Assembly (NCBI GenBank): GCA_016280525.1
Contig: JAEEGW010000172.1
Span: 1 to 6,742, forward strand
From: Clostridiales bacterium
Lineage (GTDB): Bacteria; Bacillota; Clostridia; Oscillospirales; CAG-272
Reading direction: 5' to 3'
DNA length: 6,742 nucleotides
Positions 1-6,096 of the stretch are shown in pieces (the first letter of the stretch is position 1; the number at the start of each line of letters is the position of its first letter). Both the position numbers and the translations under genes were made by a program. Under the pieces are notes generated by a model. The model did no database searches. It was not told where the DNA came from and worked only from the letters and a program-made list of their open reading frames with translations.

Positions 1-1323
1 CAGAGCGACGAGACCGGGGTGACGATCCTCGGCTATTCCGGCATCGAATCGACGATCGCCGTGCCGGCCAGAATCGACGGGAAACCGGTCCGCGCCATCG
101 CCGAAAACGCCTTCCGGGATTTCACTTTTCTCGAGCGCGTTTTTCTGCCAGACTCCGTTGAGAGGATCGACTACGCTTTCGTCGGGTGCCGGGACCTGGT
201 TTCCGTCAGTCTCGGGCGCGGTATCGTTTCCCTGAACGGCGCCTTCCGCGGCTGCACCGCACTGACGTCCGTTCAGGGTGCGCCGGATGCCGTCTCGCTC
301 GACGAGGCCTTTTACGGCTGTTCTTCTTTGACGGAGGCCACGATCCCCGCCTCCGCCGTATCCGCCCGGTCCGCATTCGCCGGTTGTTCCTCGCTGAAAA
401 CCGCCGTGCTGGCCGAGGGGATCGCCGTATTGGATCACACCTTTGCGGATTGCATCTCGCTGCGCTCTGTCGCGATCCCAAACAGCGTGACCGAGCTGCT
501 GTCGGCCTTTGCCGGCTGCACCTCTCTTTCCGAAGTCACAGGCGGGCGCGGCGCGGCGGTACTGGACGGCACGTTTCAGAACTGCGTCAGTCTGACGTCG
601 TTTGCCCTGAGCGATTCCCTGACCGCCCTGTCCGGCGCCTTCCTCGGCTGTATTTCCCTGAATACCCTCGAGAACATCCCCCGGTCTCTCTCCCGGTACG
701 ACCCGTCCTTTACCGGCTGTCGGTCGCTGCGGACGCTCCTGATCCCGGAGATCACAAACGAGGCCTCGCGCGCCGCCTACGATCCGAGAAAAGACGTGGA
801 AGGCTGCACTGATCTGCGCACCATCACGATCGTCTCTCCCTTTACGGTCCGGGATGAATTCTGCCGGATCTTTTCGGGGTGCCAGTCACTGGAGGAAGTC
901 ACGATCGATGACGGCACTGCCGCCGATCTGCTCCGCGTCGACTACTACATCACCGACGCCGTCTTCAAAGAAAAAAACAAGACCGTCTCCGACGCTCTCT
1001 CCAAATGCGTCAAAGCGTCGGTCGTTCGGATCACCCAAAGCTACGCGATAGTCGACGGCGTCCCTTACACACACATTTACGGCGGTGATATCGACACGCC
1101 GGATCCCGCGGCTCTCATCGCCAAAACCGAGATCATTCCCTTCAAGCCCTTTACCAAGACCTCCTACTGGTGCGGTTACCCCGACGGCGGCAGCCGGAAG
1201 ACCGATTCCTCCGCCATCTGCCGCACCTGGTCGTTTTTCCTTCGGACGACCGGCCGCAACGACGGCAGCCTCCCCGAAACGCTCTTTGTCAACGGACAGT
1301 TCTGTTCCGTCGGCGGTGAATAA
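1..1323 (+). CDS. BspA-like leucine-rich-repeat (LRR_5) protein, 5'-partial
   Basis: The frame is open from base 1 and the first residues already read as repeat-type sequence, so the true start lies outside the window; the GTG at 19 is probably internal. The fragment has 440 codons. It carries LRR_5/TpLRR repeats of the form AF-x-GC-x-SL-x(n)-IP-x-SV. Counting from the GTG as residue 1, the repeat cysteines fall at 57, 79, 101, 123, 145, 167, 189 and 211, exactly 22 residues apart, then at 234, 263 and 288 with looser spacing. Residues from about 300 to 434 are a non-repeat C-terminal region I do not recognise, with no transmembrane segment, LPXTG motif or other visible anchor. Proteins of this family are usually exported and mediate surface adhesion, but a signal peptide would be outside the window. 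GC and codon use differ sharply from the other genes: Ile is nearly always ATC. A terminator follows at once. Family call secure; function inferred. Confidence 0.88.
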   Translation, partial: QSDETGVTILGYSGIESTIAVPARIDGKPVRAIAENAFRDFTFLERVFLPDSVERIDYAFVGCRDLVSVSLGRGIVSLNGAFRGCTALTSVQGAPDAVSLDEAFYGCSSLTEATIPASAVSARSAFAGCSSLKTAVLAEGIAVLDHTFADCISLRSVAIPNSVTELLSAFAGCTSLSEVTGGRGAAVLDGTFQNCVSLTSFALSDSLTALSGAFLGCISLNTLENIPRSLSRYDPSFTGCRSLRTLLIPEITNEASRAAYDPRKDVEGCTDLRTITIVSPFTVRDEFCRIFSGCQSLEEVTIDDGTAADLLRVDYYITDAVFKEKNKTVSDALSKCVKASVVRITQSYAIVDGVPYTHIYGGDIDTPDPAALIAKTEIIPFKPFTKTSYWCGYPDGGSRKTDSSAICRTWSFFLRTTGRNDGSLPETLFVNGQFCSVGGE

Positions 1324-1325
1324 AG

Positions 1326-1379
1326 AAAACGGTACCCGCGTCCGGATCTGACCGGAACGGATACCGTTTTTATTTTTTT
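1326..1379 (+). terminator. Rho-independent terminator of the LRR gene
   Basis: Two bases after the TAA stop, the arm AAAACGGTA (1326-1334) pairs perfectly with TACCGTTTT (1362-1370). A few further interior pairs (CCG with CGG) extend it, and a T-rich tract (1366-1379, one A) follows. Position, stem and T-tract all fit an intrinsic terminator for the LRR gene. Confidence 0.9.
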
Positions 1380-1442
1380 CAAAGCGCCTCGGGAACAAGG
1401 GCGGGCGCTGTCGGCGTTGTCAAGCCCACAGCCGCCGAGCGG

Positions 1443-1498
1443 GAAAAACTGCCGGAAGGGAGAGACTACGTAACGAAGTAGTCTCTCCCTTCGGCTTT
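1443..1498 (-). terminator. Long hairpin, likely terminator of the XRE regulator gene (possibly bidirectional)
   Basis: The arm at 1451-1469 (GCCGGAAGGGAGAGACTAC) pairs with 1478-1495 over 18 base pairs with a single bulged G and an 8-base loop. On the minus strand it lies 16 bases after the regulator's stop and is followed two bases later by TTTTT, so it fits a terminator for that gene. On the plus strand TTTTA follows, so it may act in both directions. The stem is unusually long and perfect for an ordinary terminator. It resembles dispersed hairpin repeats of clostridial genomes, though I cannot confirm that from one copy. Confidence 0.75.
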
Positions 1499-1510
1499 TA
1501 TATGAAGTTT

Positions 1511-2632
1511 TTATTTTGCAATATGAGATAGCTCATCTACAATTGCTCTAAAGCCATCCATATCACGAATAGGATCATATCTGCTTTGCGTCAGCTTGTT
1601 GTTCAAAACATACCACGCCTCGTTATGCAGAATCGGAGCATGGAAACCGCCGTTTGTCGGATCGTCTTCCGGCAAAGACATCGTATCCATAAAGGGTGAA
1701 GTGTATCTGTCTCCCGGTTTTGCTTTCTCTTTTTCTTTTATGTGATACACCGACTTTTCAAGACAATGAATTGTTTCTTCATATCTGCCTTGTGCCACTC
1801 TATAAGTTGCCATAATGCGATATAAGTCAGCGACCCTCGAGTGATAAAACAGCAGATTCTCGCCGAAGACAAACTGATAGAGTGAAATCAGTTTTTCAAA
1901 CATTTCAACTTTCCGATCCCATGTTTCGGAGCCGTTCGGCATTTCAATGATATAATCTTCGAGCGTCGTGCATAATGAATCAGTCAGCTTTTCAATATAA
2001 TCCTGTATTCTGCCTATATCGTGCCCGGATGTTTCCGATATCAGTGTGCCTATACTCTCTCTGCTGTATTGCATGGTCGGAAATTGACGCAAAACACAAT
2101 CGGTTTTTGCGTCATCTTTATACCCGACGGAATATAATGCGGCAAGTTTTTTCAGTGCTTCATATCGAAACGGATCATTCGATGCCGTTTCTATCAGTGC
2201 CTGATACAACTTTTCCGCTTCTGACAAGCGCTCAAGATCGGGCACCTCATCCCACATATACGTTCTGCAAATGGTGTCTGCAAGATTCAGTTCGATCCTT
2301 TCATCGAACGGGAATTCCGCCGCATACTGTCTCGCATTGACAATTGCATCTTCACCGCTGTTTGTACCTGTTTCATATCCTTTTTCGATTTCAAGATAGA
2401 TTTTGTCCCGACGCTTTTCTTTTTCATCTTTGTTGATGCCGAATAAGACGTCTGTTGATACTTCGAAAAATTCGGCAATTGACGGAAGCATTTCAATGTC
2501 GGGATAAACGTTGCCGTTCTCCCATCTTGAAATTGCTTGAGCAGTAATGCCTAAAAAGGTTGCAAGCTGTTCCTGCGTGATTTTTCTTTTGGCACGTAGG
2601 TTTTTTATTGTAGTTCCGATAGTTAAGACCAT
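1511..2632 (-). CDS. XRE-family helix-turn-helix transcriptional regulator with long helical C-terminal region
   Basis: This 373-residue protein starts with a Cro/C1-type DNA-binding domain at about residues 5-65. The helix-turn-helix is in TQEQLATFLGITAQAISRWENG (about 19-40), followed by the usual YPDIEMLPSIAEFF-VSTDVLFG. Residues from about 70 to 373 are predicted mostly helical and TPR-like, with an N-terminal stretch rich in paired helices (AIVNARQYAAEFPFDERIELNLADTI). In related Firmicutes regulators this part senses a ligand, peptide or partner; the ligand here is unknown. The ATG at 2630-2632 is preceded by GAGGA (2639-2643) with a 6-base spacer, which supports this start. It is a monocistronic gene, convergent with the LRR gene. 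A good promoter and a palindrome at the start site suggest autoregulation. Its AT-richer composition differs from both flanks. The DNA-binding role is confident; the regulon is unknown. Confidence 0.9.
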   Translation of the reverse strand: MVLTIGTTIKNLRAKRKITQEQLATFLGITAQAISRWENGNVYPDIEMLPSIAEFFEVSTDVLFGINKDEKEKRRDKIYLEIEKGYETGTNSGEDAIVNARQYAAEFPFDERIELNLADTICRTYMWDEVPDLERLSEAEKLYQALIETASNDPFRYEALKKLAALYSVGYKDDAKTDCVLRQFPTMQYSRESIGTLISETSGHDIGRIQDYIEKLTDSLCTTLEDYIIEMPNGSETWDRKVEMFEKLISLYQFVFGENLLFYHSRVADLYRIMATYRVAQGRYEETIHCLEKSVYHIKEKEKAKPGDRYTSPFMDTMSLPEDDPTNGGFHAPILHNEAWYVLNNKLTQSRYDPIRDMDGFRAIVDELSHIAK

Positions 2633-2660
2633 TTCATATCCTCATTTCTATAACTGTTTT

Positions 2661-2674
2661 TTGTAAGCTTACAA
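2661..2674. promoter_or_regulatory. Perfect 14-bp palindrome, candidate operator of the XRE regulator
   Basis: TTGTAAGCTTACAA is its own reverse complement. It lies 4 bases downstream of the proposed -10 box of the regulator promoter, so it covers the expected transcription start. A dimeric HTH protein bound there would block initiation, the usual layout for autorepression. The half-site TTGTAA/TTACAA recurs at 2701-2706 (also the -35 box) and 2781-2786. The palindrome is observed; the binding is inferred. Confidence 0.55.
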
Positions 2675-2678
2675 CTAT

Positions 2679-2706
2679 ATTATAGCAATTTTTTCGAAAT
2701 TTACAA
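2679..2706 (-). promoter_or_regulatory. Sigma-A type promoter of the XRE regulator gene
   Basis: Reading the minus strand, TTGTAA (2701-2706) stands 16 bases upstream of a consensus TATAAT (2679-2684). The predicted start is near 2672, which leaves a leader of roughly 40 bases before the ATG. The -10 box is perfect, the -35 box matches four of six consensus bases, and the region is AT-rich. Confidence 0.65.
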
Positions 2707-2946
2707 TTATCAATCAGTTGTTTGCATATAAACCGACCGTTAATAATGGAAATTGTGAGACCTTTCTTATTTACATGAATTTGTAACTGTAATAAAGAAA
2801 GAGTAAAAACATATTGACACCTTTGCAGCTTAGCTGAAAGTGTCATAGTGGGTTACGCACTCTGAAAAGGTGTGTAAAAAACGGCATAACCACAAAGGCA
2901 GCACCGTCTCAACAAAAAAATATTTTATTTAGATACAAAAGCTACC
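2707..2946. other. Intergenic region with overlapping inverted repeats, no gene seen
   Basis: Together with the promoter and hairpin on its two sides, this fills the 362-base gap between the regulator and the operon. It is AT-rich and I find no credible coding region; the one short minus-strand reading frame there has no familiar sequence. It does contain inverted repeats: TTACA-N6-TGTAA (2771-2786), TGACAC...GTGTCA-type arms (2815-2845), TTACGCAC with GTGTGTAA (2853-2877), and ACACCTTTGCAG (2817-2828) with CTGAAAAGGTGT (2862-2873). No -10/-35 pair reading into a gene on the plus strand was found. Confidence 0.6.
2815..2877. repeat. Cluster of nested and mutually exclusive inverted repeats
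   Basis: TGACACCTTTGCAGC (2815-2829) can pair with GCTGAAAGTGTCA (2833-2845), with two bulged bases and a 3-base loop. Part of the same arm, 2817-2828, can instead pair with 2862-2873 at 11 of 12 positions. The second right arm also belongs to a separate 8-bp hairpin (2853-2860 with 2870-2877, one G-U pair). The two right arms are imperfect direct repeats of CTGAAA-G-TGT. Attenuator-like RNA, protein-binding DNA or a relic of an insertion-sequence end are all possible. I see no transposase or target-site duplication. Confidence 0.5.
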
Positions 2947-2992
2947 TTGGGGCGCCTTCCTTACGGAGGGTGCCCCAAACGAGCGTTTTTTT
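2947..2992. terminator. Strong GC-rich hairpin at the 3' end of the four-gene operon
   Basis: TTGGGGCGCCTTCC (2947-2960) pairs with GGAGGGTGCCCCAA (2965-2978) over 14 base pairs, two of them G-U wobbles in RNA, around a TTAC loop. It begins 16 bases past the stop codon of the last operon gene, where a terminator is expected. On the minus strand the following sequence (GGTAGCTTTTG) is a poor T-tract. The better T-run (2986-2992) is on the plus strand, 7 bases after the stem. It may therefore work as an RNA 3'-end stabiliser or a weak terminator rather than a textbook one. Confidence 0.6.
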
Positions 2993-2994
2993 AT

Positions 2995-4989
2995 TCACTT
3001 TTTATCTTTAAAGCAGTAGATACAGTCCGCGATTCCCGACGGATGAATGAACATACCGCCCGTGTTTCCCGTAACGGAATTGAATGTGTCAGAATAGCAG
3101 GTATCGTATTCGCCGTTCTCGTATCTTTGCAGCGTTGACGGTATATTGTGCGGTCTCCAGTTGTTTTTGCTGTGGTCCGCCATCCAGTTATACGCGGCTG
3201 TCGTTACGCCTTCAATATATCTGAGCCAGTCTATTTCCGGATCTATCTCCGCCCAGCTTATACCGAGCGATTCCGCTTCCGCGATACATCTTAATACTTC
3301 CCACTGTACGAAGTCGCGCACCCAGTTTGCGAAATACCAGTCTGAACAGCACAGACACGGTTTTGTATTATACAGCGTCGGGATGTTTTTCGGGCGTCTC
3401 AAATGCGTAAACGCAAGAAGCGATCTTAAAAAGTATTTCGCTTTGTCTTTGTAGCGTTCTATACCGTGATTCTTATAGACGTAATAGAACGCGTTGGCGG
3501 CCTGACCCGCTGCGAGCAGATTAGGCGCGTGAAGCGGCGTTTCCCAGTAGTCACCGCCTTCCGGCCGGATCATATCCATACAGAGATCAAACGCTTTTAT
3601 CGCCGCGTCAAAATACTTTTTATCGTTTGTTTTTTCGTATATCCGTATAAGATCAAGGGCGGGAACGGTGTTGAGATACAGCGCCGTATCGCCGCTTTGC
3701 GCCATCGGATCGATAAACGATCTTGCTACCACAAAATCGTCTTTTGCGTAATGTCTGCCGTCGGGATCAAAGCAGAACGAGCCGTCTTCTTTCTGCCAGC
3801 TTAGTATCGTGTCGCCTCTTTTTCTCAGCGCTTCTGTGTCCGGCTGAGTGGGTCTTGCGGGTTGTTCAAACTCTTTTATTTTTTCTGAAAGCGAATTTGA
3901 TAATTCCGTATCGGGATGCTCTTTAATATATCTGTATAAAAACGCGGGCGGCTGTTTTGATATACTGCTCGCGTGTCCCTGCCTGTAACCGAATCCCTCT
4001 CCTTTGTGATATAGATTAGTATTATACGCGTTTGCTATTTTTGTCAGCGCCTCGTCAGGCGCGTATATCGGTTCGGGTGCGGGCAGACCGTTATGTTTTA
4101 CGCAATCCGCAAGCGCATCAACCGACGTACCGTGACCGAGCGTGACGCAAGCGGTAAAGGATATTCTCTGCCCTTTGTGTATCTCAAACGGCGCGGCAAA
4201 CGGTTTGTTTTCTTCATCCTCCGTCTTTACGTCCGGTATCATTATACCTAAAAGGCTGTTGTTTTGTCTTTCAATGAAGTTAGGTACCGCAAAGACGGGC
4301 TGGCAGTAGTATTCGTTATAATTGAACCAGCGGGTCACCGGCGTGTCAAGGCTGTACTGCACGGAAATATAATCGTTTTTGTGCGACAGCGCCATAAAAG
4401 GCGCGCCGACTTTATTCGGATGCGGTATCCTTCTGTCCGCCCACGGATCCTTGAAGAAATCCGTACCGGACGACCATTCGTCGCCGACAGGCCAGTCCAC
4501 GCCGGGAAGCAGAGCGTCCGTCTTTTCCGTACCGTAGCTTGATTCTCCGCAGTAAAGCCACAGCAGTCTTAAATATTCCGCGTATACGTTGAAATCCGAA
4601 TACAGCTCCGTGCTTATCTTCAACCGGTCCGCTTCAAGTGTCATGCTGTATTTGCCGCTCAGAACGGTTTCCGTGAAAGGATAACCGATCCAGCTTTCAA
4701 ACGACGTGCCTTTTAGTCTTTGCGCGGCGTTGGACGTTTTTACGTCAAAGCAAAGCGTATCGCCGTCTCGCGTTACCGTTTCGGATTCGATACGCATTGG
4801 TATATCCTGATCGCGCAGTTTAAGCTCGCCGAAATGCTCGATAACGCCCATGAGCTTGTCGGATGCGTTATATATCTCGGCAAAGCCCCAGCCGCTCAAC
4901 CGCTTATAGACCTTTACGGTCATATACTCGTTTTTCAGTATCTCGCACTCGTTTGCGTACGAGGGACGTTTATAAACAGGACCGCTCAT
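2995..4989 (-). CDS. Uncharacterised 664-residue protein with alpha/alpha-toroid-like C-terminal half
   Basis: I cannot name this family. It has no signal peptide or membrane segment, so it is probably cytoplasmic. Residues 1 to about 290 look beta-rich and full of aromatics (for example GVDWPVGDEWSSGTDFFKDPW at 163-183), like a sandwich domain. Residues about 310-600 are helical with hairpin-like pairs: ILSWQKEDGSFCFDPDG (395-411), PALDLIRIYEKTNDKKYFDAAIKAF (443-467), a GGDYWETPLHAPNLLAAG segment (478-495) and CLCCSDWYFANWVRDFVQWEVLRC (545-568). This recalls the six-hairpin glycosidase/toroid fold, with conserved-looking acidic and Trp residues, so a carbohydrate-active role is plausible but unproven. 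The segment 545-549 holds three Cys in CLCC-S. The ATG overlaps the mtnN stop as ATGA, and GGTGG lies 6 bases upstream. It is the last gene of the operon. The reading frame is certainly real; function is low confidence. Confidence 0.85.
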   Translation of the reverse strand: MSGPVYKRPSYANECEILKNEYMTVKVYKRLSGWGFAEIYNASDKLMGVIEHFGELKLRDQDIPMRIESETVTRDGDTLCFDVKTSNAAQRLKGTSFESWIGYPFTETVLSGKYSMTLEADRLKISTELYSDFNVYAEYLRLLWLYCGESSYGTEKTDALLPGVDWPVGDEWSSGTDFFKDPWADRRIPHPNKVGAPFMALSHKNDYISVQYSLDTPVTRWFNYNEYYCQPVFAVPNFIERQNNSLLGIMIPDVKTEDEENKPFAAPFEIHKGQRISFTACVTLGHGTSVDALADCVKHNGLPAPEPIYAPDEALTKIANAYNTNLYHKGEGFGYRQGHASSISKQPPAFLYRYIKEHPDTELSNSLSEKIKEFEQPARPTQPDTEALRKRGDTILSWQKEDGSFCFDPDGRHYAKDDFVVARSFIDPMAQSGDTALYLNTVPALDLIRIYEKTNDKKYFDAAIKAFDLCMDMIRPEGGDYWETPLHAPNLLAAGQAANAFYYVYKNHGIERYKDKAKYFLRSLLAFTHLRRPKNIPTLYNTKPCLCCSDWYFANWVRDFVQWEVLRCIAEAESLGISWAEIDPEIDWLRYIEGVTTAAYNWMADHSKNNWRPHNIPSTLQRYENGEYDTCYSDTFNSVTGNTGGMFIHPSGIADCIYCFKDKK

Positions 4990-5678
4990 TTTTTACCACC
5001 GCATTTATTTATAAATTTCAAAGTTGCCGCGCTTGATATGTCGGCGGCTTTTTTGCATACAGTAAGAAAATCCAAGTTAGCGTTATCGTCCGCGTTGTCC
5101 GATATGACGCGGCTTATGACGAAAGGCGTTTCGGCTACGTAGCAAACGTGCGCTATCGCGGCGCTTTCCATATCGCACACGGACGCACCGAAAGTTTTTG
5201 TTATGTATTCTTTCTTATCTTTATCGCATACAAACGCGTCGCCCGACGCTATAGTGCAGTAAACGGGCTTTGTTTTGCCGTAACAGCTCATCAGTATGTC
5301 GGAATACTTTTTATCCGCTTCAAAATATATCTTGTTTATCCCGGATATCATGCCGACGGGATCGCCTAAAGGCGACGTGTCCATATCGTGCTGAACGCAT
5401 TTTTCCGCGACGGTGCAGTCAAGCTGCTTCAGATCCTTTGATAACGCGCCGGCGACGCCGGTGTTTATAATTACGGCCGGCTGATATTTTATTATCATAG
5501 CCTCCGCGCACATAGCGGCGAATACTTTACCTATACCGCATACAGCGCAGACGACCTCACTGTTTTTATAAAAGCCGCGATAAAACGTTATACCGCCGGA
5601 TTTTTCTTCGGTAATATCATCGAGCTTTGACTTGATCAGTTCAAGCTCTATATTCATAGCGGCAATGATCCCGACCAT
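4986..5678 (-). CDS. mtnN: 5'-methylthioadenosine/S-adenosylhomocysteine nucleosidase
   Basis: This cytoplasmic enzyme of the PNP/UDP phosphorylase superfamily cleaves MTA, SAH and 5'-deoxyadenosine to adenine plus the thioribose, S-ribosylhomocysteine or deoxyribose. It thereby recycles SAM by-products and, via SRH, can feed AI-2 synthesis. I use the ATG at 5676-5678 (230 residues) because AGGTGA sits 5 bases upstream and the protein then begins MVGIIAAMNIE, as the family does. A GTG at 5685-5687 would add three residues but has no ribosome site. Numbered from the ATG, visible motifs are the catalytic acid Glu11 (MNIE), GIGKV (48-52), NTGVAG (72-77), SGDAF (145-149), the purine/ribose-site Met170-Glu171 (DMESAAIAHVC) and catalytic Asp194 (RVISDNAD). 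Length and all key residues are normal. Its start lies 1 base after the YjbQ stop, and its TGA overlaps the next gene's ATG. Confidence 0.95.
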   Translation of the reverse strand: MVGIIAAMNIELELIKSKLDDITEEKSGGITFYRGFYKNSEVVCAVCGIGKVFAAMCAEAMIIKYQPAVIINTGVAGALSKDLKQLDCTVAEKCVQHDMDTSPLGDPVGMISGINKIYFEADKKYSDILMSCYGKTKPVYCTIASGDAFVCDKDKKEYITKTFGASVCDMESAAIAHVCYVAETPFVISRVISDNADDNANLDFLTVCKKAADISSAATLKFINKCGGKK

Positions 5679-5679
5679 A

Positions 5680-6096
5680 TCACTCACCTATTATCTTGAT
5701 CATGATGCGCTTGTTGCGCATCCCGTCGTATTCACCGTAGAATATCTGCTCCCACGTGCCGAAATCAAGCTTGCCGTCCGTTACGGCGCATACGACTTCT
5801 CTGCCCATTATCTGACGTTTTATATGAGCGTCCGCGTTGTCCTCGTAGCCGTTGTGGCGGTACTGCGAATACGGTTTTTCCGGCGCGACTTTTTCAAGGA
5901 ATTCTTCAAAATCGCTGTGGAGCCCCGGCTCGTCGTCGTTTATGAAAACGCTTGCGGTTATGTTCATTGCGTTTACGAGTATAAGACCTTCTTTTATCCC
6001 GCTTTCTTTAAGAGCCTGATCTACCTGCGGAGTTATATTTACGTACGCTCTTCTTTTCGGTATATTTACCGTAAGCACTTTTCTGTATGATTTCAT
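5680..6096 (-). CDS. yjbQ: YjbQ/UPF0047 family protein (secondary thiamine-phosphate synthase family)
   Basis: At 138 residues this has the full usual family length and matches the Clostridia-type YjbQ pattern throughout: RRAYVNITPQVDQAL, NITASVFINDDEPGLHSDF (45-63), YRHNGYEDNADAHIKRQIMG (79-98) and FGTWEQIFYGEYDG (112-125) with the family's GTW signature. YjbQ proteins from other bacteria can weakly replace ThiE, joining the pyrimidine and thiazole halves of thiamine phosphate; the main physiological role is unsettled. The fold is a small cytoplasmic trimer-forming protein. His81 and His91 are kept. At residue 45, where most relatives I recall have His (PHTTAA or MHITAS), this protein has Asn (codon AAC at 5962-5964). 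The ATG overlaps the upstream gene's stop as ATGA and GAAAGG lies 7 bases upstream. Co-transcribed with mtnN. Confidence 0.92.
   Translation of the reverse strand: MKSYRKVLTVNIPKRRAYVNITPQVDQALKESGIKEGLILVNAMNITASVFINDDEPGLHSDFEEFLEKVAPEKPYSQYRHNGYEDNADAHIKRQIMGREVVCAVTDGKLDFGTWEQIFYGEYDGMRNKRIMIKIIGE
5684..5689 (-). promoter_or_regulatory. Ribosome-binding site that decides the mtnN start
   Basis: AGGTGA on the minus strand matches the 3' part of the anti-Shine-Dalgarno target and lies 5 bases before the ATG at 5676-5678. It lies inside the last codons of yjbQ and overlaps the alternative GTG, which therefore cannot use it. Confidence 0.75.

Noticed and set aside
186..812. 208-residue plus-strand frame inside the LRR gene
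   Set aside because: It is Arg/Pro-rich, low-complexity sequence from the +2 frame of GC-rich repeat DNA, and lies fully inside the supported gene.
187..900. DNA-level tandem repeat with a 66-base period
   Set aside because: The 22-residue period is clear in protein but codons have diverged between units, so there is no recent DNA tandem array or CRISPR.
886..1398. 170-residue minus-strand reading frame opposite the LRR gene
   Set aside because: It is antisense to a clear repeat-protein gene, runs through that gene's terminator, and has no recognisable domain. High GC makes long spurious frames common here.
2814..2842. TTGACA at 2814-2819 as a plus-strand -35 box
   Set aside because: No -10-like hexamer lies 15-19 bases downstream and no plus-strand gene follows.
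2634..2846. Short 70-residue minus-strand frame upstream of the XRE regulator
   Set aside because: It overlaps the promoter, palindrome and inverted repeats, and shows no protein-like motifs; more likely untranslated regulatory DNA.
5632..6090. 152-residue plus-strand frame opposite yjbQ
   Set aside because: The minus-strand frame is an unmistakable YjbQ; this one has no domain and is a shadow.
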